DNA of 31,114 nucleotides from NCBI GenBank assembly GCA_021779435.1, contig JAJYAR010000003.1, positions 1-31,114 on the forward strand, in the 5' to 3' direction. Within the stretch, counting starts at the first letter, position 1; each line of letters starts with the position of its first letter. The position numbers and the translations under genes were made by a program. Of this stretch, positions 1 through 7,687 are shown piece after piece. This DNA comes from a bacterium. GTDB taxonomy: Bacteria > Verrucomicrobiota > Verrucomicrobiae > JAJYAR01. The notes below the pieces were generated by a model. It made no database searches. It had not been told where the DNA came from and was given only the letters and a program-made list of their open reading frames with translations.

Positions 1-2247
1 GGGGTGGCGGGCGGCATCGACATCGTCGCTTCCTACGTTTTCTGGAACCATCACGAGGAGGTGAAGGGCGAATGGGATTGGTCCGGCCAGCGCGACCTCC
101 GGAAGTTTGTGGAGACGGCACGCGACGTCGGACTCAACGTGGTCATCCGCTGCGGCCCGTGGTGTCATGGCGAGGTCCGGAATGGCGGCATCCCCGATTG
201 GGCGGTGGAGCGCAAGGACTGGAAGCTGCGCAGCACCGATCCGAAGTTCCTCGATGCCGTTCGTGAATTGTACGGCCAGATCGCACGGCAGCTCGACGGA
301 CTGCTATGGAAGCAGGGCGGCCCTGTTGTCGGCCTCCAGCTCGACAACGAATATCGTGGTCCGGCCGAGTATCTCGTTGCGCTAAAAACCATCGCCCGCG
401 AACTCGGACTCGACGTTCCCCTCTACACCCGCACCGGCTGGCCGGAGCTGACCACGCCCATGCCCCTCGGCGAGATTCTCCCGCTGCACGGTGGCTACGC
501 CGAGGGCTTCTGGGACCGCGAGCTCACCTCGATGCCCGGCCGCTACTGGGCGGGCTTCCGCTTCTCGGCATTGCGCAGCGACGCAGCGATCGCCACGGAC
601 CTTCTCGGGAAACGCGACGCGAGGGATTCCGAGGATGTGGCGAAGTATCCCTACCTGACCTGCGAGATCGGCGGCGGAATGATGAACAGCTACCACCGCC
701 GCATTCTCATCGACCCCCGCGACGTCGAAGCCACCACGCTGGTCAAGATCGCCTCCGGCAGCACGTTGCCCGGCTACTACATGTACCACGGCGGCACGAA
801 CCCGGAGGGTCGGCGGTCGACGCTCATGGAGGCGCAGGACACGCCCATGACGAACTGGAACGATATGCCGGTGAAGAACTACGACTTCCAGGCACCGCTG
901 GGCGAATTCGGCGAGATCCGCCCGCACTATCATCTGCTGCGCCGCCTCCATCTGTTCCTCGACGAATACGGTGCCGATCTCACGGGAATGTCCGCCGCCG
1001 CGCCCGACAGCCGGCCTGCCGGCCGCGATGACGTGACCACCTTGCGTTGGGCTGCGCGCTCTGACGGCAGCCGCGGCTTCGTGTTCGTGAACAACTACGA
1101 GCGCGGAAGGGTGCTTCCCGTAAAGCCTGGGGTTCAGTTCTCCCTCGCGCTCGCCGATGGCTCGAAGCTCACGTTTCCAACCCAGCCCGTGACGATTCCG
1201 GCAAACGCGATCGCCTGGTGGCCCTTCAATCTCGACCTCGGCGGGAATGTCAGCCTCGTCGCGGCGACCGCCCAGCCATTCGCCCGGATCCGCGATGCGC
1301 ACGGGATCCGCACCGTGTTCTTTGCCGCAACCACGGGCGTGCCCACGGAATTCGTTTTCAGGCGAGATCAGGTCCAACGGTTGGATACGTCGGGCGCCGT
1401 GACAAGGGAGCAGGACCGGTTCGTTGTCCGCGACGTGCCGCCCGGCCGTGACGTCGCCGTCCGACTGCTGTCGACGTCCGGCGACGTGATCCAGTGTGTG
1501 GTTCTGAGCGAGCCGGATTCGCTCGCCGCCTGGAAAGGTTCGCTCGCCGGCCGGCAACGTGTGTTCCTCGCGACAGGCACGGTCGTATTCGATGGCGAGG
1601 TCGTGCGCGTCACGGCCTCGGGCACGGGAGCGCAGTCCATTTCGGTCTTCCCCGCGCCCGCCGAACTCGCCCTTGACGGCACTGCGCTCGCCCGTGAACG
1701 CGACGGGATTTTTATGCGGTACGCGCTGCCCGGGGCAGGGAAGGAGACGTCGGTCTCCTTCGAGCCGGTACGCGCGGCAGGTCCCCTTCGCGAGATCAAG
1801 CTGGGCGGCCAGAAGGTCGCGGCCGAGCCGGGCGATGCAGATTTTGCCGCCGCGGCGGTCTGGCGCATCAAGCTCCCGGCCGGACTGGATTTGGCGCGCC
1901 GGCCGCTGCTGCGCTTCGCCTATGTCGGCGACGTCGCTCGCGTGCTGCTCGGCGGCCGGTTGCTGACGGACGATTTCTACAACGGCCGGACTCGCGATGT
2001 CGGCCTGTGGCGTTACGCATCGGACTTGCCCAAGGGCGATCTGGAGCTTGCGGTGCTGCCGCTCCAGAAAGGCGCGCCGATCTTCATGGCCGATTCGGCG
2101 AAACCGGACTTCGGCGACGCCCCCGCCGTCGTCGTGCTGAAATCCGTCACGCTGGTCGAGTCGCCTACCGTGGCCCTGACTGCCCGCGCCGGCGAAGAAC
2201 CCGCGCTTCCCGCGAATTTTCGGACCGACGCGAGTTTCAAGAGGTGA
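1..2247 (+). CDS. GH35 beta-galactosidase, 5'-truncated
   Basis: Glycoside hydrolase family 35 enzyme that would remove terminal beta-galactose from oligosaccharides. The frame is open from base 1, and the protein begins inside the conserved early strand (GIDIVASYVFWNHHE), so the true start lies upstream of the window. Numbering from base 4, the core motifs are GPWCHGE (residues 51-57) and QLDNEY (112-117), whose Glu116 is the expected acid/base. TCEIGGG (219-225) carries the expected nucleophile Glu221. About 500 further residues form the beta-rich C-terminal domains usual for long GH35 proteins. Any signal peptide would be in the missing part. The galactanase gene begins 109 nt downstream on the same strand, which suggests joint use of pectic galactan. 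The family call is firm; the exact substrate is inferred. Confidence 0.9.
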   Translation, partial: GVAGGIDIVASYVFWNHHEEVKGEWDWSGQRDLRKFVETARDVGLNVVIRCGPWCHGEVRNGGIPDWAVERKDWKLRSTDPKFLDAVRELYGQIARQLDGLLWKQGGPVVGLQLDNEYRGPAEYLVALKTIARELGLDVPLYTRTGWPELTTPMPLGEILPLHGGYAEGFWDRELTSMPGRYWAGFRFSALRSDAAIATDLLGKRDARDSEDVAKYPYLTCEIGGGMMNSYHRRILIDPRDVEATTLVKIASGSTLPGYYMYHGGTNPEGRRSTLMEAQDTPMTNWNDMPVKNYDFQAPLGEFGEIRPHYHLLRRLHLFLDEYGADLTGMSAAAPDSRPAGRDDVTTLRWAARSDGSRGFVFVNNYERGRVLPVKPGVQFSLALADGSKLTFPTQPVTIPANAIAWWPFNLDLGGNVSLVAATAQPFARIRDAHGIRTVFFAATTGVPTEFVFRRDQVQRLDTSGAVTREQDRFVVRDVPPGRDVAVRLLSTSGDVIQCVVLSEPDSLAAWKGSLAGRQRVFLATGTVVFDGEVVRVTASGTGAQSISVFPAPAELALDGTALARERDGIFMRYALPGAGKETSVSFEPVRAAGPLREIKLGGQKVAAEPGDADFAAAAVWRIKLPAGLDLARRPLLRFAYVGDVARVLLGGRLLTDDFYNGRTRDVGLWRYASDLPKGDLELAVLPLQKGAPIFMADSAKPDFGDAPAVVVLKSVTLVESPTVALTARAGEEPALPANFRTDASFKR

Positions 2248-2355
2248 ACGGCGAAAGTGGACGGACCAATGTCGAACGGATGCGGAAAATTCGCGTGTCG
2301 AACTGTTTCAATGTTTAGTGAAGCCTTTTACAGGTTCGGGCGTCATTCTGCTCGT

Positions 2356-3501
2356 ATGCAAACCCCTGGAAAGTCACTCATCGCCCTCACGATCGGCCTG
2401 GGATCCCTGCTCGCCGGGTGCACTGGCCCCGGAGTTACGTCGGCCAAAGCTCCAGCGTCTCCGGCAACGGCGGCGAAAGCGCCCCTCCCGCCGCTATCCT
2501 ATGTGGTAGGGGCCGACCTGTCCTTCCTGGGCCAAGCCGAAGCGCGTGGCACCCAATACAAGGACAACGGCGTCGGAAAACCCGGCCTTCAGCTCTTCAA
2601 GGATCACGGCTATACTTGGATACGGCTGCGGCTTTTTCACACGCCAACGCAGCTGCCGAACAACCTGCAGTACACGATCGAGCTCGCGCAAAAGGCGAAG
2701 GCGCTCGGGTACAAGTTCCTGCTGGATTTTCACTATTCCGACACCTGGGCCGACCCGGCGAAACAGACGATTCCGAAGGCTTGGCAGGGGAAGTCGCACG
2801 CCGAACTCGTGAAGCTGGTGGAAGACTACACCCGGGACTCGATCGTGGCCTTTCGCGAGGCAGGAGTGATGCCGGAGATGGTGCAGATCGGGAACGAAAT
2901 CACCAACGGCATGATGTGGCCTGACGGCAAGCTGCCCGAGAACTGGGACAACTTTGCAGACCTGATCAAGGCGGGCGTGCGTGGCATGGACAAAGGACGG
3001 GCCGATGCGCCGCGTCCGCGGCTGCTCGTCCAAACGGAGAGACCCGGCAACATCGAGGTGACGCGCAATTTCTACGACAACCTCTTCCAGCGCGGCGTCG
3101 AATGCGACATCATCGGCTTCTCGTATTATCCCTGGTGGCACGGCTCGCTGCTCCAGGTTCGCGACTGCCTCGGGTTCACGGCGGAGCGGTACAAGAAGGA
3201 CATCATCCTCGTCGAGGTCGCCTACAACTGGCGACCGACCGAGTACCGCAATTCGCCGCCGCCCTTCCCGGAATCGCCTGAGGGCCAGCGTGACTTCTGG
3301 GAGGAAGTGAACCGGCTCGTGCTCGAGGTCCCGTACGGGCTTGGCAAGGGCGTCTTCTGGTGGGAGCCCGCCGTGCCGGTGGGCCCGCGCGGCCTCAGCA
3401 GCCGTGGCATGTTCGACAACGAGGGCAACGCGCTGCCGGCTGTTTACAGTTTGGACAAGTTTACCCGCGGCAAGGTGCCCAAGTCCGCGACGACGCCTTA
3501 G
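2356..3501 (+). CDS. GH53 arabinogalactan endo-beta-1,4-galactanase, lipoprotein
   Basis: Endo-galactanase predicted to cut beta-1,4-galactan, the side chain of rhamnogalacturonan I. The frame is open from 2257, but ATG 2356 is preferred because it starts directly on a lipoprotein signal: a short charged N-terminus, a hydrophobic stretch and lipobox LLAGC with Cys22. The mature protein should therefore be membrane-anchored outside the cytoplasm. GH53 hallmarks are VGADLSFLGQ near residue 51, QIGNEITNGMMWP (acid/base Glu181), and ILVEVAYNW with nucleophile Glu287. At 381 residues it has the usual family length, with a low-complexity Ala/Pro linker at residues 30-46. It follows the GH35 gene by 109 nt and is probably co-transcribed with it. 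The product galacto-oligosaccharides would be substrates for that GH35 enzyme. Confidence 0.92.
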   Translation: MQTPGKSLIALTIGLGSLLAGCTGPGVTSAKAPASPATAAKAPLPPLSYVVGADLSFLGQAEARGTQYKDNGVGKPGLQLFKDHGYTWIRLRLFHTPTQLPNNLQYTIELAQKAKALGYKFLLDFHYSDTWADPAKQTIPKAWQGKSHAELVKLVEDYTRDSIVAFREAGVMPEMVQIGNEITNGMMWPDGKLPENWDNFADLIKAGVRGMDKGRADAPRPRLLVQTERPGNIEVTRNFYDNLFQRGVECDIIGFSYYPWWHGSLLQVRDCLGFTAERYKKDIILVEVAYNWRPTEYRNSPPPFPESPEGQRDFWEEVNRLVLEVPYGLGKGVFWWEPAVPVGPRGLSSRGMFDNEGNALPAVYSLDKFTRGKVPKSATTP

Positions 3502-3792
3502 GCTTCGGGCTTGCCCGTGCTTGGAGGTGGAGCGCGTTGTCCCGAACGCGCTCGGTTCGCAGCGTGGCGTGGAGCTTCAACCCGCGTCCGGAAGAACGCG
3601 CTCGGAGATCGCGTTCCACCTCGGGTTTTCTCGTGCCCGGGATAGGGTCGCGACTCCGGGGAGCCGGGAGGGCGCGTTTTCGCTGACTCGCCAGTTTCGT
3701 GTCTGGCCCTGTGGGCGGCGTGTCCTCACCCCGCTTCCGAACCGAGGTGGAACCCGTTGTCCTCAACGGGTCCTTTGCACCCAGGTTCAAGC
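3502..3792. repeat. Intergenic spacer with three related hairpin repeats
   Basis: No coding frame here looks real. Three copies of a GAGGTGGA-plus-hairpin unit are visible. Copy 1 has GAGGTGG at 3524-3530, then an 8-bp stem (3531-3538 with 3545-3552) around a 6-nt loop. Copy 2 is inverted, with a 7-bp stem (3594-3600 with 3610-3616) followed by the reverse complement of CCGAGGTGG. Copy 3 has a 7-bp stem (3752-3758 with 3765-3771), again with a 6-nt loop. The stem sequence differs between copies 1 and 3 while pairing is kept. This suggests selection on structure, as in REP-like intergenic repeats. The hairpins might also help terminate the galactanase transcript, but no T-run follows them. Confidence 0.55.
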
Positions 3793-3812
3793 GCGTAATG
3801 TCGGCGTAATGT
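3793..3812 (+). promoter_or_regulatory. Direct repeat with 11-bp period, candidate OmpR-type operator
   Basis: GCGTAATGT occurs at 3793-3801 and again at 3804-3812, giving two identical 9-mers with a period of exactly 11 bp. They end 13-25 nt before the possible start codons of the DUF4405 gene. OmpR/PhoB-family regulators typically bind two head-to-tail half-sites spaced 10-11 bp apart, and a member of that family is encoded 450 bp downstream in the same operon. Autoregulation through this site is an inference. Confidence 0.45.
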
Positions 3813-3825
3813 TCACGGGGCTAGG

Positions 3826-4179
3826 ATGCGCGACGTCATGAATTCACCTTTTCCAAGCAGGCAGTCGCTTTCCCCCTTTGTCGCGGTCGGCTTCGCGGTG
3901 ATCGCCGTCACGGGGGTGTTGCTCTTCTTCCACGTCAAGAACGGCTCCATCATGGTCCTCCACGAATGGTTCGGCTGGGCGTTCATCGTGACGGGGGTGG
4001 TGCACCTTGTCCTGAACTGGCGTCCGCTTCTCGGGTACCTGCGCCAGCGTTCCGGCGTGCTTTCGCTCGCGGTCGGCCTCGTGCTCACGATTCTGCTCGC
4101 GGCGGCGGGGTTGCATCACGTCGAGGGGGAACACGGCCGCGGCGGTCGCCCCGCCTTTCAGACGCAGGCGCTCCACTGA
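3826..4179 (+). CDS. DUF4405-like integral membrane protein
   Basis: Small membrane protein of about 117 residues with three clear hydrophobic helices. It resembles the DUF4405 group, which is thought to have a cytochrome-b-like helical fold. Histidines lie at helix ends or inside helices (FFHVKN, LHEWFGW, VVHLVLNW), and the tail is His/Gly-rich (HHVEGEHGRGG). These could bind haem or metal, but that is not shown. Two starts are possible: ATG 3826, with GGGG just upstream, or ATG 3838, with AGGA 11 nt upstream. The gene is followed after 84 nt by a response regulator and kinase on the same strand. A sensing or redox-linked accessory role is plausible. No enzymatic function can be assigned. 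Confidence 0.7.
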   Translation: MRDVMNSPFPSRQSLSPFVAVGFAVIAVTGVLLFFHVKNGSIMVLHEWFGWAFIVTGVVHLVLNWRPLLGYLRQRSGVLSLAVGLVLTILLAAAGLHHVEGEHGRGGRPAFQTQALH

Positions 4180-4263
4180 GCGGCGCGACGCATTGCACGG
4201 AAAACCGGGACGGAGCACCGCAGCGGCTTCCCTTTGCCAGTCACGCTGTTACCTTCGCCGCGA

Positions 4264-4932
4264 ATGAGACTGCTCCTGATCGAAGACTCGGCCCGGCTTC
4301 AGCGGGCGGTCGCCGCTGCGCTGAAGCGCACCGGGTACGCGGTCGATGCGGCCTCCGATGGCGAGGAGGGGCTCTGGCTGGCGACCACGAACACGTACGA
4401 CGCGATTATTCTCGATCTGATGTTGCCGAAAATGGACGGCCTGACGGTCCTTCGGAAGCTGCGCGAGGGCGGTCGCGACACGCACGTGCTGGTCCTTACG
4501 GCCCTGGACGCGGTGCCTGACCGGGTCGAAGGGCTTCGGGCGGGAGCCGACGACTATCTCGTCAAGCCGTTCGCTCTCGAGGAGCTGCAGGCTCGGGTCG
4601 AGGCGCTCTGTCGCCGCGCCTACGGAGTGAAGCGCGCCGTGCTTCATGTCGGCCCGCTGACGCTTGATACGGCGAGCCGGCAGGCATCGGTGGACGGCGC
4701 CGGGCTCGATCTCTCGCCGCGCGAATTCGCGTTGTTGGAGTACCTCGCCCGGCGCGAAGGCGAAGTCGTCACGCGCACCGAAATCGAGGCGCACATCTAC
4801 GACGAGCACGTTGACCCGCTCAGCAACGTCGTCGATTCGGCGATCTGTCTCCTGAGAAAGAAGCTCGGTGCTCCGTTGATCCAAACCCGCCGTGGACAGG
4901 GCTACGTGCTTTCCGCGACACCGACGCCATGA
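4264..4932 (+). CDS. OmpR/PhoB-family response regulator
   Basis: DNA-binding two-component response regulator of 222 residues. The receiver domain spans about residues 1-115. Its acidic cluster is Glu7/Asp8, the phospho-acceptor is Asp51 in LDLMLPKMDG, the switch threonine is Thr79 and the conserved lysine is Lys101 in VKPF. The C-terminal winged-helix domain contains SPREFALLEYL, SNVVDSAICLLRKKL and the terminal RRGQGYVL signature. ATG 4264 is chosen because MRLLLIEDS is the canonical beginning; an in-frame ATG at 4234 would add ten atypical residues. The stop overlaps the start of the kinase gene (ATGA at 4929-4932), so the two are translationally coupled. It probably regulates this operon and unknown targets in response to the partner kinase. 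Confidence 0.95.
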   Translation: MRLLLIEDSARLQRAVAAALKRTGYAVDAASDGEEGLWLATTNTYDAIILDLMLPKMDGLTVLRKLREGGRDTHVLVLTALDAVPDRVEGLRAGADDYLVKPFALEELQARVEALCRRAYGVKRAVLHVGPLTLDTASRQASVDGAGLDLSPREFALLEYLARREGEVVTRTEIEAHIYDEHVDPLSNVVDSAICLLRKKLGAPLIQTRRGQGYVLSATPTP

Positions 4933-6308
4933 TTTCAATCCGCAGGCGGCTGATCCTGACGCTTTGCACCGGCCTTGGTCTCCTGCTGTTGCTTGGAATG
5001 GGCGCGCTGTCTCTCGGCATCCGCCATATCATCGTCGAGCAGTTCGACGGAACGCTCATGGCGGTCGCGCACGATATCGAGTCGGACCTCCGCTCCGGGG
5101 ATCGGCCGAGCGTCGATCAAGGACCGCCGGGACCGCGCGAAGCCCGGCGCGAGCGGCGGACGGCGCAGCAGTTCTTCTTTCAGGTGTACGATGTGCGTGG
5201 CGGGTTGCTCTTCTCGGATGGAATCGCCGACCAGGCCCTGTTCACCGCGCTGGGCGGACGGCCCGGACCGCCGCGGATCGGGCAGATCACGCTTCCAAAC
5301 GGTTCCCCGGGCAGGGCGGTGGCGATTGCGGTTCGCGGCGCCCATGGCTCAGGGCCCCTGCAGCTTGTCGTCGCGGCGGACGGGCGCGGGCTCGAACATA
5401 TCCTTGGCATGGCTCTGATCGGAGTCTCCGGGGTGGGCGTGTCGCTGCTCATCGTGACGATCGCCATTGTGCTGGCAGGCATCCGTCGCGGGCTGCGTCC
5501 GCTCGAGACCCTGGCGTCAGAGGCGGCGGCGATCGATGCGTCGTCGCTGAACCGCCGGTTCGCGCTCGATCGGCTCCCCGCCGAACTCCGTCCCATTGCC
5601 GCGCGGCTGAACGACCTCCTTGCCCGGCTCGAGTTTTCCTTCGCACGCGAACGGCGCGTCAACGCCGACCTGGCGCACGAACTGCGCACGCCGCTCTCCG
5701 AGCTGCGAGTCCTTGCTGAGAGCGCGGTGAAGTGGCCGGAGGCGCGCGATGCGAGCCTGGACCGCGACGTCGTCGATATTGCGACGCACATGGAGCAGCT
5801 GATCGGAAGGATGCTTCTGATCGCGCGAGGGGAGGAGGGACGGCTTTCGCAGGAAAGCGTTTCGGTCGACCTGGCGCCGCTTCTCGATGACATCTGGCGA
5901 CACTTTGCGCCCCGGGCGAAGGCGCGCCGGCTCACGGTGCGCACTGAGCTGTCGCCGGTGACGGTCTCGTCCGATCCCGTGCTGCTCAGGTCGGTGCTGA
6001 CCAACCTGGTGGAGAATGCGGTCGATTACGCCACCGAAGGAGGAGCGCTCTCGATCTCGTGCCAGGAGGAGCCCGGCAAGGGCGCGGTGGTTGTCGTCGA
6101 GAACACGGCGTCCGATCTCACCGCGGCGGATATTTCCCGTCTCTTCGAACGGTTCTGGCGCAAGGATTCCGCCCGGTCGAATACGCCGCACTTCGGGCTT
6201 GGGCTGGCACTGACGCAGCGGTTCTGCGAGGCGATCGGCTGGAAGATCACCGCCGAAATGCGCACGCCCGGCACGCTGACGATGACGCTGCGCAGTCCGT
6301 GCAGGTGA
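4929..6308 (+). CDS. Two-component sensor histidine kinase
   Basis: Inner-membrane histidine kinase of 459 residues. A first membrane helix lies at about residues 8-31, followed by an extracytoplasmic sensor region of about 125 residues and a second helix at about 160-184. A HAMP-like linker follows (RRGLRPLETLASE). The dimerisation/phospho-acceptor motif is LAHELRTPLSEL with His250. The ATPase domain shows an N box (LVENAVDYA, Asn363), an F-box-like segment (LFERFWRKD) and a G box (GLGLAL, about 423-428). The sensor region is rich in Arg and Pro near its start. It overlaps the response regulator gene by four bases, and the DUF4405 gene is upstream, so the three probably act together. The signal cannot be read from the sequence. 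Confidence 0.94.
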   Translation: MISIRRRLILTLCTGLGLLLLLGMGALSLGIRHIIVEQFDGTLMAVAHDIESDLRSGDRPSVDQGPPGPREARRERRTAQQFFFQVYDVRGGLLFSDGIADQALFTALGGRPGPPRIGQITLPNGSPGRAVAIAVRGAHGSGPLQLVVAADGRGLEHILGMALIGVSGVGVSLLIVTIAIVLAGIRRGLRPLETLASEAAAIDASSLNRRFALDRLPAELRPIAARLNDLLARLEFSFARERRVNADLAHELRTPLSELRVLAESAVKWPEARDASLDRDVVDIATHMEQLIGRMLLIARGEEGRLSQESVSVDLAPLLDDIWRHFAPRAKARRLTVRTELSPVTVSSDPVLLRSVLTNLVENAVDYATEGGALSISCQEEPGKGAVVVVENTASDLTAADISRLFERFWRKDSARSNTPHFGLGLALTQRFCEAIGWKITAEMRTPGTLTMTLRSPCR

Positions 6309-6353
6309 ACGAATCGTTCGGGAGGTACTGGTTTGGGCTGGGAGCGGGGACGA

Positions 6354-6373
6354 CCGGGGGGCAGCACCCCCGG
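6354..6373. terminator. GC-rich hairpin between convergent genes
   Basis: CCGGGGG (6354-6360) pairs with CCCCCGG (6367-6373) over a 6-nt loop. A second short repeat, GGCGCC (6381-6386 and 6392-6397), spans the stop of the GH43 gene. The position between the convergent kinase and GH43 genes suits transcription termination, but no T-tract follows on either strand. Intrinsic termination is therefore uncertain. Confidence 0.35.
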
Positions 6374-6387
6374 CCACAAAGGCGCCC

Positions 6388-7446
6388 TCAAGGCGCCGAT
6401 GCCGGCAGCGACTCGTACTGGAAGTTCCAATGCGCCGACAGCGCCCGGGCCTGCGCATCCGTCAGGTGCATGACCGCCCCGTGCTTCGGCGACGAGAAGT
6501 TCACCGCCTTCATCACGCCCTCGTTGAACCGGCCAAGGTTCCTGAATGTCTTGAAGTCGGTCGTCTCGCTGAAACCCATGTTGCTGGGCTTCACTCCGAA
6601 CACGTCGTACATGAGGACGTAACTGTCGGTGCCGAGTCGGCGCCAGACGTTTGGCGCCTCGCGTCCAACCTTCTCCGGATCGTACGTGACCGGATCGAAG
6701 ACGTAGTCCCGGTTGATCTTGTCCGAGACCGCCTGCTTGATCCCGCCTCCGCGGCCCTGGGCGACATAGAACATGTGGTACTTGTCGCCGACGCGGGTGA
6801 TGTCGGCATCCAGGATCTGGTTCTCGGCCGGATACCGGAAGAGCTCCTGCGGCACCGTTTCGAGCGCCGTGAACGCATCGTTCGCGTACGAGTAGTACAA
6901 CTTCGTCTTCCCACGGCCGAGCCGCATCGTGAAATATACCATCAGCTTTCCGCGCTCGGGGTCGTAGATCGTCTCCGGTGCCCAGAAGCAGCCGACGTCG
7001 CGGGTTTCCTCGAACGCCTTGTCGATGCGGAAGAGCGACTGCGACCAGTGAATCAGGTCAGGGGACTTCATCATGACGATCGCCCGGTTGTTGCCCCAGT
7101 CGTACTGTTCCGCCGGCCGCTCCCACTGAGTCGTCCGGAAGCCCTCCCGCTGGCCGTAGATGTGCAGATCCGTCATGACCATGTAGAACGCGCCGTCCGG
7201 ACCGCGCATGATGTGCGGATCACGCACGCCCTTCTGCTCGGCGAGGTCCTGGCCCTTCATGACCGGATTGCCGTTGTTGACATCGGCGAAAGTGTACCCG
7301 TCGCGGCTCAGGGCGAAGTAGATGCTGTGCGTCGCGTCCTTGAAATAGACGAGGAGGTAGGCGGCGTCGGCGGGCTTGGTTTCCGCTGCACGCGTACCCA
7401 CCGCGGCGAGCGCGAGGGCGAGGACGAGGAGGCTTCGGACGATCAT
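6388..7446 (-). CDS. Secreted GH43 glycoside hydrolase
   Basis: Family 43 five-bladed propeller enzyme of 352 residues. Members mostly remove arabinose, xylose or galactose from plant polysaccharides. ATG 7446 starts a clear signal peptide (MIVRSLLVLALALAAVGTRA). Propeller-type repeats include AYLLVYFKD, IYFALSRDGYTF, RDPHIMRGPDGAFYM, and FWAPETIYD, a likely site for the general acid Glu. DADITRVGDKYHMFYV follows later. The substrate cannot be read from the sequence. Because endo-galactanase and beta-galactosidase genes lie a few kilobases away, arabinose or galactose side chains of pectin are the best guess. The gene faces the kinase gene and is divergent from the first sigma gene, sharing a 241-bp upstream region with it. 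No convincing ribosome-binding site is visible. Confidence 0.87.
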   Translation of the reverse strand: MIVRSLLVLALALAAVGTRAAETKPADAAYLLVYFKDATHSIYFALSRDGYTFADVNNGNPVMKGQDLAEQKGVRDPHIMRGPDGAFYMVMTDLHIYGQREGFRTTQWERPAEQYDWGNNRAIVMMKSPDLIHWSQSLFRIDKAFEETRDVGCFWAPETIYDPERGKLMVYFTMRLGRGKTKLYYSYANDAFTALETVPQELFRYPAENQILDADITRVGDKYHMFYVAQGRGGGIKQAVSDKINRDYVFDPVTYDPEKVGREAPNVWRRLGTDSYVLMYDVFGVKPSNMGFSETTDFKTFRNLGRFNEGVMKAVNFSSPKHGAVMHLTDAQARALSAHWNFQYESLPASAP

Positions 7447-7575
7447 GGAATGTTTGCTGGTGGTGACGAGGGGCGTGGGGAGTCCATCGGGAATGCAGTC
7501 CGGCTCAATCCACGGACGTCGTGACGTAATGTGGGTGAACCTCTGTTGGCGCCCTCCAATCAGGCATCGGCAGGT

Positions 7576-7614
7576 TAAGGTGTTCTCCGTGAACTCGGTG
7601 TCCGAGCTCCGTGG
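7576..7614. repeat. Copy of a 10-bp-periodic repeat, inverted orientation
   Basis: This 39-bp stretch, centred on GTGAACTCGGTGTCCGAG, matches the segment at 17368-17406 with three mismatches over about 37 positions. Read on the minus strand it shows the CACGGA/CACAGA-type decamer periodicity of the cluster near 17.1-17.4 kb. It lies in the shared upstream region of the GH43 gene (-) and the first sigma gene (+). Its function is unknown. Confidence 0.6.
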
Positions 7615-7648
7615 CTTTTGTGCCACTTCTGTGGCCAGTCACTTTCCG

Positions 7649-7662
7649 TGTTCGGTTTCCGC
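7649..7662 (+). promoter_or_regulatory. Conserved element upstream of sigma gene 1
   Basis: TGTTCGGTTTCCGC starts 39 nt before the ATG at 7688. The identical 14-mer occurs 41 nt before the start of the third sigma gene, and TGTTCGGATCC occurs 41 nt before the second. It may be a promoter element recognised by these sigma factors themselves, or an operator. This copy has a different spacing to a GTTAC-like box downstream (14 nt versus 17 nt in the others). Confidence 0.5.
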
Positions 7663-7687
7663 CCCGGCGGTTACATACTCTTGAATC

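Noticed and set aside
382..1557. Minus-strand open frame of about 390 codons opposite the GH35 gene
   Set aside because: Antisense to GH35 catalytic motifs, with no family signature and a biased composition.
6430..7524. Plus-strand open frame opposite the GH43 gene
   Set aside because: Composition typical of a shadow frame (Arg/Val/His-rich) and full overlap with the clear GH43 coding sequence.
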